64,000 nucleotides of DNA from Rhizophagus irregularis (taxonomy: Eukaryota; Glomeromycota; Glomeromycetes; Glomerales; Glomeraceae), in the NCBI RefSeq assembly GCF_026210795.1, contig NC_089449.1, positions 1,798,001-1,862,000 of the forward strand, given 5' to 3'. The translations under genes were made by a program, and so were the position numbers. Within the stretch, counting starts at the first letter, position 1. The number at the start of each line of letters is the position of its first letter. Positions 1-14,205 of this stretch are shown piece after piece. Under the pieces are notes generated by a model. It searched no databases. It was not told the origin of the DNA and worked only from the letters and a program-made list of their open reading frames with translations.

Positions 1-2186
1 CTGATAAATCGGTAATAAAGAAGGGGAAAAAGAGAACAATTATTGATTAGCTTGGCCTTGTTGCCGAGCTAAGATGAGGTTGTTTTGTTGGATTACTTCT
101 TTAATCAGAGCCACAAAGAAGGAACGAGTATCGAAAGAGAGGAGAGCGCTGTTGCCATATCAATAGGGGAGGAAGGAGCGACGTTGGAAGATGGAATGGG
201 AGCAAATGAGGAATCGGTGAAAAACCACTTGTTGATTGTAAAGGAGGAGAATTAACATCAACGAGGATATTATTATCATTTCGATTCACTGTATCATCCC
301 AACCTTGCATAGAGGAAGGGATGTAGGAAGGAGGTTTAGTGACAAAAGGGCCAGGAATAGGAGCACGAGCAGCCATAGCAGATTCCAAATTAGTGATGCG
401 GCTGTTCATGGTAGCAAATTGTGTGGTAAGAAGGGCTAATTCTTCAACTACTTTTTCAAGAGCAGCACCAATAGATTTCCAATCAGTAAGCACAGTAGGA
501 GGAGCAGGGTATGTAACATCCATGCCATCAGCATAGTGATCAAGTTCCTTTTCATCAGGAATGCGACGACGTTGATCATTATTATTATTATTGAGATTAT
601 CGCGATTCCATGGTCGGCGTTGAGAACGAGAACGAGATTGTTGTCGGTTATTAAGTCTGGATTTAGAACGATGGCGAGAAGCATTGGTACGGCTTTGTCC
701 ATCATTATTGTTATCAGGGCGGGCAAAACGGTTATGTCGTTTAGCGGGATGAGAAGGAGGTAGATGCTTGTTATATAAAGCACGTAATTTATCATTAGAT
801 TGCCAAGGGCGAGAAGGGTGATTAGGTCTAGATGAAGAACCACATCGATCAGGGTTACAATTAGGCGACCACATCGATGACAAAGAGAAGTGACTTCATC
901 CGGAGAATGCCAGGTAAGGCCAACTTTCTTGAGGGCGCATGAAATAGATTTAGCATTTTCCATAGCCGTTTCGGAGGCAAAATGGCAATAGGCGTAAGGT
1001 TTGGGATTGTAGGAATTCATAGGAAGGGAACATTAATAGATTTAGCGGAAATTTCATCGGCAATTTCAGCAAGATGGCCGGCTATAGTACCACGTGGAAG
1101 ACCGGCAAAGTAAAGCAACATAAGCGCGTCTTTCAGCACGTTGGTCAGAGGAGAAAGAAGCGGGGCAAATTCGCAAACAATGTCCTCCATGAGACCCGCC
1201 CCAGGTAGAGTCGAGGTTCTGTAAAGCACCAGTAGATTCAAAGGTAATGTATGCAGTACGATAAAGTTTAGATAAACGGGTATGGCAGCGAACAATATTG
1301 CCGTAACGGGAAAAGTGCACCACGCAAAAGAAATACGTCAGTTATAAAAAAGGTGTGGATGTCAGTAACCTACCAGGGCAAGCGCGCGTTCATCTGCTTT
1401 AATAGCCTGGGGGTCGTATGCATGGAAATGCAAGCCAACAAAGAATCCATAGGGAAGCTGTGGCTGTGCAAGATCATCCTTTTTTCGGAAGTGGACGACG
1501 ATCCTCTTCAATCGGGGCCGGATCCACTACACGTGGCACGACTACCAAGAGAGCAGGAAAGTTGTCGATCAACCGCGTCGCACGCGTCGCGGTTCGAAGC
1601 GAAGTGATTCCAAAAGCCATCGACGTCATTAGGAGCGGCCGGCGTCAGAAAAGTGTAGGTTGAGATTGTACTGCAGCTTAGGGCCGCGTCGAGGCGCACG
1701 TTCGGGGAAAGAGACTGCGGGGAGTAATTTCAGGGCTTTTGCACTTTGTCGTTGTTAGCGGGGGCGTGTTGCGAGCGTCGAGAGAGGAGGTATCGGGTTG
1801 AGAAGGTATCTCAGCGGAAGTTGTCTCAACAGGGCCAGGAGGCGTGAGAGGTTTATCAACATCCGTGACAGAGTCATCAGCGCCGACTGCAGTACGTTTA
1901 TTAGTAGAGGTGGTCGAAGGTGGGGTGTTCGAAGGGCCAGATATAGAGGAACCTTGACCAGAAACGTTGCCTGCTGGAGAGCTAGAGGCAGGACGTTTAG
2001 AAGTAGTATCGTTGTTAGACTTGTTGTTTTTCTTTTTCTTGTCTGTAGTCATTTTGTAAAGTGTCGTAGTTATCTAAAATAAAGAAAATATAAAGAAAAA
2101 GTAATAAAAAACTTCGAAAAAATTTTTTATTTTTTTCGTAAATATTGTCAAGTGAGCAGAACGGGAGAGAGTTAGTTTTAGTTTTT
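1..2186 (-). mobile_element. 5' part of a LINE (LINE-A), rest beyond the window
   Basis: The minus strand carries a 5' untranslated leader (about 2053-2186) and an ORF1-type coding region that run toward position 1, so the reverse-transcriptase part would lie outside the window. The 5' end abuts the 14-mer AAAAGGATAAAACT (minus strand, 2187-2200) in a TIR transposon arm. The leader has a CTCTCTCCCG block and a GACAATATTTAC block that recur in the leader of the chimera at 37512. ORF1 is homologous to the ORF1 copies at 34.6-36.7 kb and 60.9-62.7 kb. Inference: a site-directed insertion of a LINE of the APE/RT/RNase H type into the transposon. Confidence 0.75.
101..2052 (-). pseudogene. LINE ORF1 (RRM plus zinc knuckle), frameshifted
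   Basis: ORF1 encodes the RNA-binding nucleoprotein of a LINE. The start is the ATG at 2052; the first 124 residues are low-complexity, rich in S, T, P and K (MTTDKKKKNNK). Frameshifted pieces follow: a middle part at 1508-1699 with the conserved C-x-AVDRQLSCS block, an RRM-like part at 1066-1323 (FSRYGNIVRC and CPASFS motifs), a part at 448-1020 with YNPKPYAYCHF and a CHRCGR zinc-knuckle start, and an SR/N-rich tail at 101-883. The order matches the longer copy at 34615-36733. At least three frame changes separate the pieces, so no full product can be made. Assignment rests on within-window homology and the recognisable RRM pattern. Confidence 0.65.
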
Positions 2187-2867
2187 AGTTTTATCCTTTT
2201 CTGATCACTGGCTGACGAGTTATTCAACAAAATGTTAAACATCGTCATTATAATATTTCTTGATTTACGTTTACTGCGCCATTTAACATTTTGCTAGATT
2301 TCTCGGTACCTAGTGATTGTAAAAAAACGATTTATAGCTCGTTGGAATCGCCTCATCGAGACGAATCGAATGGTGGTAAGCTCATATCTCTGTGATCAAT
2401 ATTGACGGAGTTATTACTTAAAAACCATTTAATATTTTTTAATTTCGGAAATTGATCTAGTGATTGGATTTCGATGTATCTTATACCATTAGATTCGTCT
2501 CATCAAGACGAATCGAATGGTAGTAAGATAGTCTTTCTAGGATCAATATTGGCAGAGTTATTACACAAAAACCATTAATATTTTTTTAATTTTGGAAATT
2601 AATCTAGTGATTGGATTTCGACGTATTTTATACCATTAGAACCGTCTCATCAAGACGAATCGAATGGCGGTAAGATCATCTCTCTACGATTAACATTGGC
2701 GAAGTTACAATACAATAAAGTTTTAAGTATAATTCTGACTAAAATTATGTTAATTTTTGGCCAGAATTATGATATACAAATATAAGAAATTTTTTATATA
2801 GTCACATCTCTTTATAATCACCAAATATGGACTGTCCCAAATGTGTGACTATAAAGAGAGTTGACTG
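2187..2867 (-). mobile_element. TIR DNA transposon copy A, one arm
   Basis: Reading the minus strand from 2867 gives CAGTCAACTCTCTTTATAG, the same end as copies B (23723) and C (27793), next to a TA at 2868-2869. The arm carries the same internal blocks as B in the same order: the terminal TATAGTCAC motifs, a block with GGCCAAAAATTAAC, three 147-bp hairpin repeats, the ATGTTTAACATTTTGTTG block and the CAGTGATCAGAAAAGGATAAAACT region, where LINE-A begins. No transposase is visible. TA duplication and end sequence suggest the Tc1/mariner-pogo group; that is inference. Confidence 0.75.
2310..2720 (-). repeat. 147-bp hairpin satellite, about three units (copy A)
   Basis: The AATGG anchor of each unit falls at 2369, 2516 and 2663, exactly 147 bp apart. 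Each unit has an imperfect palindrome with 15-base arms (ACCATTCGATTCGTC and its partner) around a loop of about 7 bases, followed by a CCAATCACTAGAT block. The same repeat occurs in copies B and C and at 49.5 kb. Confidence 0.85.
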
Positions 2868-5800
2868 TAATATAAGAAATATTTAATTCTGTACTAATAA
2901 TAATAACAAATAAACTTTTATATATGTTTTAATTACTTTATATTATTACAGAATTTTTTGGAAATATAAACCTATTTATTACATAAATTTTACAATTTGC
3001 ATAACAAAAAATTTAAAAAATTACTATAATTCAATCAATATTAATCAGATCATCTACTATTTGAATTATTTCAATGAAACAAATCTAATGAGGTAAAATT
3101 ATAAAAATCTGATTACTAGAACAAAAAATACTATAGGGAACATTTAAACTTAATGTCTAAATATTTTAAAGTAAAATTACATGCCAAATATCAATACTAT
3201 AAATGTAAGATTATTATCATTCAAATTCTCTCAATGAAACAAATATAATGAATCTAAAATTATGAAAATCCAATTACTAAATAACAAAATATTCTTAATT
3301 TCATTACTGTTTTAAATTTTAAACTATGCAAACTTACATAAACTTTAAAACTTTATGTAATATTTACATTTGCATACTACTTATAATTTTAAACAATATT
3401 ATTCCATAAAACTTGTATAATATTATACCTGTCATCTTATTAAATTTTATAATAAAAATACTTGAAAAATACATTAAGAATGCATAAAAAGATATTTTTC
3501 TGGAACCTAAATGTTTTCTGAATAGGATTTTAAAGGTAAAACTTCAATTTTTTTTTTATTTTTTATTTTTAAAGAAATGATACTAACATTTCTTTTTTCT
3601 TCTTATTTTAGATATCAAACTTTTGAATAGTATAGTAAGTTTCATAATGTTTATTATATATTATAAAAAATCAATCAATAGAATATCTCAGAATTCAAGT
3701 AATTATTGTTGCAAATGCATAATAATAGAATTTATTATTAAATTTTTATTTAAAATAATAGATAAAAATATAATGGTTATATTTATTTAACTTAAATTTT
3801 ATCTTTAATATATTATATGTTTATAAATTTTTTTGTACTGAAAAGTGGCTGGATAATAACACTATTTGTAATTGGTAATATTTCTCCTTTTAAGTTTCTT
3901 TAATTAATATAGTTGTATGAAAGCTAGAATTATGAAATTTTGAATATAATATATTCTTTAGATCATATATTAAAATTTCAAGTATTACTATTATTATGTA
4001 TAATTTTGAGTAATTAGGAACTGCTAGGTAGTGTATATTTTTTAATTAAAATTAGGAAATTAGTATAAACTGTATTTTTTTTCAAAAAAAAAGGTATATC
4101 TTCAGTATAAAAATCTAAATCATAAAATTATTAATTGTTAATATTGATAATTCTTGTCATGCAAATTTTTATATAATGAATAACTAGCTATAATGAAGAA
4201 AATTTCAGGTACAGATTTTTTTATAAAAATGACCACTATACCGAATTTTTAATTTCCAGCCCATAGGATTCACTATAGGGAGGGTGAACTGTAATTGAAT
4301 TTTCCCATGATCATTATTTTTAATTCACAAAATGAACCGAGTTACAGTAAAAATTACCGAGTCCTACATACTAAGACCAAAAGTAAGAATTATAGAACAT
4401 ACATCCTTCATTAATATACCCAAAATTTTACAATATGTTTTTTTTTAATATTTGATAATGACTTTTATCTATAAAATCTAATCTTTTAATTTTTAAACCC
4501 TTAATGAAAGAATACTTTTACAGTTAACAGATGTTTTATCTATAAGAAATCTGTTCGTAAATTTATTTGGCAGATCCTTCATAATTTACGGATAATACGT
4601 CAAAATTTAAAACTGTATCGTTGTAATTTGATATTTTATCTAAGAAAAATCTAAATTTTATAGAATTATTAATTAGGGGAATTATATTGATAATTCTGGT
4701 TCATTCTATTACTAATTGATTTTTCCGGGATCGCAGATCTAAAAACACTTTTTTTACAGCTAAAATCATAATTTTTACAGCTAAAACATAACCTTATAAA
4801 ACTTATGATATTCCCTTATTTTCATATAATATTTTCATTATTTGATATTTCCGGATTTTCTTTATTTTTTAATTTTATTTTATTTTTTTTTTTAAAAAAA
4901 AAATCGTATTACTGCGGGCAGATAGTTTTGGGAATTATGGCTTTATGGGCAAAATTATTAAAAATTATTGATAATTCTGGTCATATTCAACTTTTATTAC
5001 TAATTGATTTTTTTTTTTCCTGTGATTCGCAGATCCCCTCATAACCTTTTACGGGTTTAAAAAAAATTTTTATAATTAAAAATATTAAAAATAAAATTCT
5101 CTTATTTGTTATTACATACACTCTTAATATTTTTTTTTTATTTGTTTTCTTTTTTTAGTTATTTGATATTTTAACCGGATTTTCTTTTACTTATCTGTTA
5201 TTTAAAAATTTTTTTTTTTATGCCGATTATCATGTGAACGGATGACTTAATAACAAAAAAAGGATCATAGTACTGCGCCAGATACCGAGTTGCGAGAAAT
5301 AAAGAAAAACAAAAAAAAAACTTTTTTCCTTCAAGAATGTTGTGAATGGTTGTGCAAATATAGTAAATTCGATTAAAAAGAATAATGAAAGGTAAAAAAA
5401 AATTTGGCAAGTTGATCTATAATAAGAAGGTAACGAGGGGAAAAAACATTTACATTTTTCATATGTAATAAATGAAGATCATGGATTTATAATTCAGGAA
5501 AAAAAAAAAAAATTTGAAACAAAAAAGTGACGATATTTAAATTTACCAAATAAGAAAACCAAACCCAAATCTTTACTAATTTTGAAAATCAAAATAAACA
5601 TTCATGCACATATGACCCCAAGTGACCTTCTATTTTCGGTAAAAGCAAGAAATTTATTGGTGGTTAAAAGTAACGCCCAAATTTTATTCGACAAAAGAGT
5701 TATTGTGTAAACTTTAATTTTACAAGGTTTTTTTTTTTTCAAGGAAAATATTAAAAAAGAATGTTGGTCAACCATCACGTAATCATTTATAATTTGAAAT

Positions 5801-8071
5801 TCGGTCCAGGAATGAAAGGTTATCCGAATGGTTGATCAATAAAATATTAAACCATTATAATAAAGACCCTTTTCCTATTTAAGAACATAATTAAAAATTA
5901 TTACCTAAAGAAGATCATAAAATTTTTTCCGAAATAAAGAATAAGAAAAAGGTTTTTTTTTTTTTCAATCATGAGCTTCCGCATTTTTACGATGAAAATA
6001 CTTTACTCGCCTGACCTCACGATTTCAATTATTTGAACGCCTTTTTTACCTTTTAAGGTAAAAACATCAACTTTTTTTTTCTTTGTTCAATAAAGATTTG
6101 ATAGACAGGATGGTACATGTTTACGATTCGAAACCAATATTTGGAATCAATATTCGTAAATTTATATATTTTGATTCTTCTCTCTCCTGAGTTTATTTGT
6201 AACAAGTTAATAAGGAGTGAAATTTTTTCTCCCTTAAAATAAATACAAAGTAACCCTTTATTCTAGTTTAATACAAGTATTATATTACGTAATATTAATT
6301 ATGTTTATTTACTTGAATAACCTATTGTTATTTAAAGTCACACGACACAATATTTTCTTTCGATAATTTTCCGGATTTTTCTACCAGTGAATGCTGTGAA
6401 TGCTTTGAATGCCCTTCTTTTTTTTTTTTTATTCTCCCCCTAAAAAAATTTTTTTGCATTTTTGTTTTGTTTCTTATAGGTCGCGTGCACTTATTTGATT
6501 ATAAAATTATTTCATTAAGCATTTTTTTTTTAAAAAAACAGGTTTACAGGTTTAACCAGATATATAAATATTTAAGAGTTTCTTTATAAACGGTACTTAC
6601 ATAACGGACATTACCGATTAGAAATTAATATTTCTGAATTTAGCATTTATTATTTATTTTTTTTCGCTCGGGGTCGTCTTTCTTTTTTTTTTTTTAAAAA
6701 AAAAAATTAAAAATTCAAAAAATAAATTAAGATAAATTCCAAAAAAAAAAAAAGACCCCCAGACCCTGACCCATCATATAAGTGATAGTGATTTAAATAG
6801 TATCACAGTTATTTTAGCATGACATCATTCATCAAAAATACATCATCATTGAAACTTTGAGAAACCTTTTTCCGACATCCTATTTGTGCTCCGAATGTGC
6901 TCCGATTGTATATAGAAATCGAGATTGAATCAATCAATGGGTCACAAATTCACAAATGCAGGGATCGTAAGTTACCCTTACATGAGTGTAACCTGTCAAA
7001 TATTGATACAAATTTTAAACACTACATTTTTGATTATTTAATATAACCGGTCCCATTTTACACAATCCTCCCTTTTTTTTTTGAAAAAAAAAAAAAAAAA
7101 TTTTTTTTTTTTACGAAAAAAAAATTTGCAAAAAAAAAAATTTGGTCTTGATTACTTCATCAAAAGATCATATGCGTACACATTTTTTTTTTCCTTTTTT
7201 AAAATATTGTTTTCAATTAAAAATTTTTTTTAAAAAAAAAGGTGAACGTCACATAAAAAAAAAGTAGGTAACTTGTAGAACATGATGAAAAGATTCCTCA
7301 AACAACGGTTTTTAATAACATCATTGTTGAATGTTGAGCAAAAAATTATTTCATTGTGAAAAAAAAAAAAAATTCTTTATGATGGTAAAAATGGAATATC
7401 ATTGGTTCAAACGTATATCATTTTTATAAATGGAAATTCAATGATATCATAAGAGCGTCAACAAAAATATCTTGTTTTACATGACATAATCATAGATTTA
7501 GATTGAAATGATTAGATATTGATTTTTTCTGTTGTGATACGCATCTGTGTAATGTGATGATTAAGAAATTAACTTGAAGATCTCACACACTGACCCCTAG
7601 GATCATCCCATCAAAAATTTAATATAACCATTTATTAATACCTTTTAAAGAACTTTTTTTCCATCAAAGGATATTTTATTACATCAATTAATATATAAAG
7701 AGTTTTGGAACCGAAATAATTGTATTACAATGATGCCATATTTTAAGTCTGGAAACAATGGTTGGTGTAATGCTGTGTAATGTACGAATTTTTTGTATTA
7801 CTATATCAATTTTCTCTATTGGAAAATTCGAGACTCTGTAAGAAATTCTTTGTGGAATATCTCCCCAAAAAAAAAAATAATCTTTGTTGTTAGAATGAGC
7901 CAATAAATATTTACTTTTCTTTTTTTAATTTTTTTTCTTTTTTTTACAAGGGGTCGGTTATTTCTTAAAAGAATATTCCAGTTAGATTATTCTCTTCTTT
8001 TGGTAACACCTTAAGTTTGGTAACACCTCAAGATATTTTTGGTTATAATAATAGAATGAGAAAATTTTTGG

Positions 8072-8122
8072 GAAACCTGGGAAAACCTGAGAAACTTTGA
8101 GAAACCTTGAGAAACCTGAGAA
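8072..8122. repeat. Short tandem repeat, about 11-bp unit GAGAAACCTTT
   Basis: Variants of GGGAAACCTG and GAGAAACCTT follow each other several times. It is non-coding as far as can be seen. Confidence 0.6.
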
Positions 8123-9409
8123 GCATGTAAAAAACAAGTTTAATAAAATTATTTTTATTTTTAAACTATACATATATAAAAAAAATTTTTTTTTTTTTTA
8201 CTAGAAATTCTACTTTTATGGGAATTATCAATCATTGTTTTTCCCGAATACTTTTAATCCATGTTTGGGTCAGTTTTGTGGTAACTTGATGACATCAATG
8301 TTTTGAATACGATAAATGACGTAGAAGAAAAGGGTTCTTAATAATCATTTCATTTTTTTTTATTATTTTTTTTTTTATTAATTTTTACTTACTTATTATT
8401 TATTACATTATCCCATTATTTTCATAAATTTTTTGTTTACTTTGGATAAATGTACATTTTTAAAAAAAAATTTCTCCGATATTAAAACTTTTTTACCGAT
8501 TTAAGAAAACAAACATACAATGCGGCCGATTTAATTGCAATTGTTCTTTTTATTTTTTTTTATTTTTTTTATTTGCGTCATAAGTTCTTCATGTCAAATA
8601 ATATAATAGATCATATATATATCACCCTGTTAAGGATTAAAAATGAAAAAAATTTCACAGGGAGAATGTTTCAGAAAAAATTTTTAGCACTGCCCTTATA
8701 CCATTGTGGTTATCAAATAAATTTATAATATTTGATCGGTAGGTCGGACGACAGGAATAAGGGGTTCAGTTTTTTTTTAAAAAAAAGGGTTATTGAATCA
8801 TACCCTCAAAAAAACATCCTTTCAATCCCCAAAAATTGGGGTGAGCCAAGATTTTTTTTTACAATAACTAAATAAAATCTGTAATTGATTGATGATGATT
8901 GGCATGTACTTTATTCAATCGACAACGTACCTTTTTTTTTTAACCTCTACAAACAAACTGATTCTAAAAAATTTTTTTTTTTCTTTTTTTTTTAAAAAAA
9001 AAATAAATAAAATAAAATTTTTTTACATTACACAAAAAAGGAAAATAAATTTAATATAGCCACAGATTATTATTTTTTTTTGGAAGATCCTCTTTTAAAA
9101 TAAACTAAACTTAATTAATCAAATTTAATTCCCGTAATTTGACTTGAATTGAATAAAGTGGTATCATTATGATATATTATTATAAAATGTACAAGAACAA
9201 GGGAACTTATTTACCAATAGCCAAGAAAAGTTATCATCCAAACTAAAAAAACAAGTTTGAAAATAGATCAAGTGACCTTTTAAACTAAATATAATATGTA
9301 ATTTTGATATTACGAAATATGACCTAGCATGTTTTATTATTATTATTATTATTTCCCTTTTTATTCTTTTTATTTCAATAAAAAAAAATTTTTTTTTAAA
9401 AAAAAAAAA

Positions 9410-9477
9410 TAAACAATAATAATAATAATATAATATAATAATAAATAATAATAATAATTAATAATAATTAATAATAA
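9410..9477. repeat. AAT-type microsatellite
   Basis: A run of AATAAT with interruptions follows a T-tract/A-tract pair. A similar ATT run lies at 9335-9352 and a TTA run at 17943-17980. Confidence 0.7.
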
Positions 9478-9656
9478 TGTTGTTATCTCTTTTACAGGAT
9501 TAATTATTATAATAATGATATTGATATTTAATATGTAATTAATAATTAAATTACGAAAGGTTTGCTTCATGAATCGGCCAATACCGTTAATTTCAAATAT
9601 AATAGATATATAATAATCGGTAAATACACATACACATACATACAACACTAATATCA

Positions 9657-9722
9657 ACTAATACGACTAATACGACTAATACAACACTAATACAACACTA
9701 ATACAACACTAATACAACATTA
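9657..9722. repeat. Minisatellite, 9- to 11-bp units
   Basis: CTAATACGA units are followed by at least three perfect 11-bp units of AATACAACACT. No coding context. Confidence 0.7.
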
Positions 9723-12700
9723 AATATAACCAAAAATTTTATTGAGGTACAATCCCTTGATTTAGAATCATTTTTTTTGTTCAAATATGATTTTTTAATA
9801 AATACAGAAAAGGAAATTATTATCAATCACTTTAAACTTAATTGGAAAGTATATTGATTCAAATTTGTGATAATTAAGGTTACAATGGTGAACATTCTAA
9901 ATATTGTTACAATTCTACTGCGGATGTTCATTTTATAAGTTTAATGTGTGTGATAATTTCAAAGAAATGAATGTATCCGAGTTTATTATCAGTTATATAT
10001 AAAAAAAAAATTCCTTAAACATTTTTCTCACGATCATAATATTAATAAAAAATCTTAAAAATTCTCGAAAGAAAAAAGAGATTTTCTTATTTATTTTAAT
10101 CATGGAACCATGCGACCATAAAAATGTATCATTTGTTTAAAAATGTGGGATGATGTTCTTAATTGTTATTGAATAAGAATTTAAACATTATTCCCTTAAC
10201 GATTGTCATTTCTTTTGTTTCTTTTTAAAAAAAAATTTAGAAAAAAAAAAAAAAGTTCCCCCTTTTCATTTTAAAAATTACCAAACTACCCATACTAGAG
10301 AAATTTGATCAACAATACATAATTTTTAATACTCACAAGACGGCATGACAGACATGCATGGTATATCTGGGAATGAATAAAAAAAAGGTTTATGGCTCGG
10401 ACCAATAATAATAAGTAAAATATTTTTTTTTTTATAGTGTGATAAAGCATAAGCATGATGTATCATTGAAAGTTTGGGAAGATTTCAGTTATCTTTTGTG
10501 TCCCAAATTCTTTTTCCCCACAAAGTTTATCCCGCCGAATTAAGAAAAGCTCGAATCTTTTTTTAAATGTTGTGGTTTTTTTTTTTTTTTGGCTTTCGTA
10601 AAAAAAATAAACAATAAATACATTGTTTTGTACCATAAGATTGGATAATGTCACTATATTTACATACAGTATTATTAGAAAAAAAAAAATTGAATTTATT
10701 ACATTTCTTCTCATGTCAAGCATTCTTCCCGCCTTTCTAATATATATATATTTTTTTTAGTCAGCTCATGGTACATAAAAAGATCGACCAAAAAAAAAAA
10801 AAAATTTTTTTTTTAATAATTTTTTTTTTTCTTATTGCATATATTAAATTATATTAAAAATTTTTATATATGGTAGGATTCTTCTAAATGATATCCGTGT
10901 TACACTTTAAGCATACAATATGTTTTAGTTTGCGATTGAAAGAAAAAAAAAAAAAAATTTTTTTTTTTTTCAAAAAGAATTTCTTTAAAAAGATAATGAA
11001 TGCGCTATAACAAAAATAAAATAATAAAAATTTTTCATCAAAAGATATTGTCAAAAAAAAAAAAAAAAAAAATTTTTTTTTTTTTTTTTTCGAACCCCCC
11101 CTCTCCCCTTCTTTCCCTCCCCCCATCCCCCCCCTCACTTTATTATTATTTGCTGCTTACTCTATGTAACCTCTATGAAGGTATCAAGTAATAACTTACT
11201 TAAATAAGGTTATAATAAAAATTTTTTTTTTTTACAATAGTAGATAAAATAAGTAGTAAATAAATAGTAATATTGATCAGATAAAAATTTAATTTGCATA
11301 TTAGTTTAGGATATTGGTGATACGACATATTACTTACTTCACGTATAAAGAGGTCATAATTTCCTAATTAGTTTTTACTTACCAAATGTTATTTTTTATA
11401 TCATAATTATAAATTACATTGTTAATAATTTAAAGTTTTTTATATGATGTCATAAGTAATCAGGAGAGTTGAGTAAATTACATCATCATTCAATTTATGC
11501 CGCAGTAACCCTGTGTACTGTTTCATTCGTGACATAACACTGACTCAATAAACGTTTCACGATCGTTTCACCCTTTTCTTTATTATTTTATTATTTTATT
11601 ATTTAATTATTATTTCAAAACATTTTGTACCTTATTTACCATATTTTAAAAAAGAAACTAAATCATAAAAAATAAAGCGGGAAAAAAGAGATGCAGATGG
11701 AAATAAGAAAGTTTATAAAAAAAAAAAAAGGGAGGGAAATTAGATTATTATCAGTTAGTTAATTAATTAGATAAGAAATTTTCAAAAAGAAAAATGGGGT
11801 AATAAAAACTTGATATCTTTTTATGAAAAAAAAAGATGTTGATTTTGATAAAAGAAAAACAGATAAAAATCGTATGACTTGTAATGTAATGATAACGGTT
11901 AATATATATATCAGTATGTATTCAAGTTGGAAATAAAAAAAAAAACAAAGAAAATTTAGGTGATTTTTACACACGAACACATAAAAGTCACATTGTTTAC
12001 CATTTTTATACTTTTATTTAAATTACTGAAATGCCGAAATGTTTTTATTATGTGATGTTAGAGATGATCTACATCCGAATAACAACAACAACATCAACAA
12101 CATCAACAACAACAAATTCATTTTATACATGATGTAAATTTACATATTTTTTTTCTTTACCCGCCATAATAACTGACACAGACATGAACACGAACACGGA
12201 CCAATCCTTTTTTTTTTTTTTTTGAATTCAAGATCTGAAATCGAGTGATTACAATAAGTGTCACATTGAATATTATGAAAAGGGGTATTTAAAAAAATGT
12301 TCAATGCTTAAATGTTTTAATCAACTGTAATTCTGTAAATTAATAATAACAGATTACAAATTACAATGCAACGAAAAAAAAAATAAAATAAAATAAAATT
12401 TATTTTACAAACTTTTAACTGCGGAAAAATTCCCAGGATAGTATGATATAGTATGAATGAGAATCTCCGGTTTTATCACAAGTTATACGAATCCGGTTTT
12501 GGAATGACTCATTTTGATAAACGAAGAAATAATTATTTTTCTAATTATTAAACGAATTGAATTTAAAAAAGAAAACATCGCGTTATAATGATTTACATGG
12601 ACAAGTTATTTAATATTACGTTAGCATTATTAGTTTTTCTAAACATCATCAGGTGAATTGAATAATAATGTAAGAGAAAATTAACGTAATATAAAACGAT

Positions 12701-14108
12701 CTTCAAAAAAAAATTTCGTTTTGAAAAATCCTTTTAAGTGAATTTGAATGGGTCATTTCTAAAATAAAATTATCCATTTATTTTTATTTTTTTTTATTAT
12801 TTTTTTTTTGTATGCGCTTACATATGTCGTTATCCATATAAATGTAATTTTTTTTTAAACTTTTTTTTTTATTTTATTTTTTCTTTAAAAAAAAAAAAGA
12901 AAAAACAATAAACAAAGGAGCAGTAATATTATGAACGCTAGTTTAAAAAAAGGAAATTTTTTTTTTTTTTAAGTTTATCATTTTTATTTGATATCTTTTT
13001 TTTTTTTATTTTATGAGTCATGCAGAATCGCAGGGGCCCTTTTTCCCTGAAAAAAAATTTTCATTGAATTAAAATAAATCTGGACTTGAAACTTGTTTAA
13101 TTGAGGTAAATCTTCCATACCGTATAACGTATAGTTATTATGAACGCTGCGGGTTTTTTCCCCAAATCCGTCTTAAAAAAAAATATTTTTTTTTTTGATG
13201 TTGGACAAAAAAAAAAAAAATTTTTTTTTCAATCATTCTTTTACGAAGAAAAAGTCATGTTCGGTGCATACCGTGTCAATAAATTTTCGCCTGACGATCA
13301 CGTTTTGTTACTGTACGCTTTGTTGAAATTGGAAAGATACGTTTGACGTTCTCTTAATTAACTTATTTTCCCCAACCTTTTTTTTTTTTTTCATTTTTAA
13401 TTTTTTTTTTCATATTTATTATTCCCCTTTTAAGTTTTGAATGCTGCATAATGCATGTTCGTTTTATTTATTTATTTTTATTAAAGAAAAAAAAAATTTA
13501 AAAAGAAAAAAAAAAAAATTTTTTTTTTTTAAAATAGTGTCAAATATAAAGAAAGAATATGGTGCATAATAATACGATGTACCAAGCATCCACTCCTAAA
13601 AGTTAGATTGAGAATTTGTGTGGAATGTTTGATATTTTTTTTTTTATTTTTATTTTTATTTTTTTTTTTTGCGCAATGGTAAAATGCGTTAAAAAAGATT
13701 ATTTACATTTAATCTTTTTGATAGATTCTTCCAATCTGTGCTTAATAAGATCTAATTTAACGGTTTGCTCTTATTTTTTTTCATCATCATATCAAATCAA
13801 ATTTGATAAACGGCATCTCGGCCTTTGGGAAAACTTTTAAGTGGCCTTCTCTCGGTCTTTTATAGGTACGTAACACTTTCGGGTTTTACTATGAAAATGA
13901 TTTCTAAAAATATAATTTTTTGGAATACTTTTTTTTTTCTCAACCGAAACGAATGAACCCTAAAAAAAAAAAAATGGTCACCATATCGTAAAACACAATC
14001 ACCCCATTTTTTTTTTTAAAATGAAAAGTATGAAGTCATTTGGTTTACAATAATAAAAAATATATTATGTTCACAATAGAAAATTTAACAATTGAAAAAA
14101 AAAAAATA

Positions 14109-14111
<3 letters not shown>

Positions 14112-14139
<28 letters not shown>

Positions 14140-14205
14140 CTCACATATACAAATATATATATATATATATATTTTATTTATTTATTTATTTATTTATTTA
14201 TAAAA
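14112..14205. repeat. AT dinucleotide runs followed by TTTA repeats
   Basis: Two AT runs of about 20-28 bases (from 14113 and from 14153) are followed by a run of TTTA tetranucleotides up to about 14203. Further AT runs lie at 14935-14955 and 15041-15060, upstream of the zinc-finger gene. Confidence 0.8.

Noticed and set aside
4260-4293. Another copy of the TIR transposon (CACTATAGGGAGGGTGAACTG)
   Set aside because: Only one degenerate end is visible, with no matching second end or arm sequence.
11054-11090. A-tract/T-tract pairs as intrinsic transcription terminators
   Set aside because: That is a bacterial signal; here the tracts are spread widely without genes before them in a eukaryotic setting.
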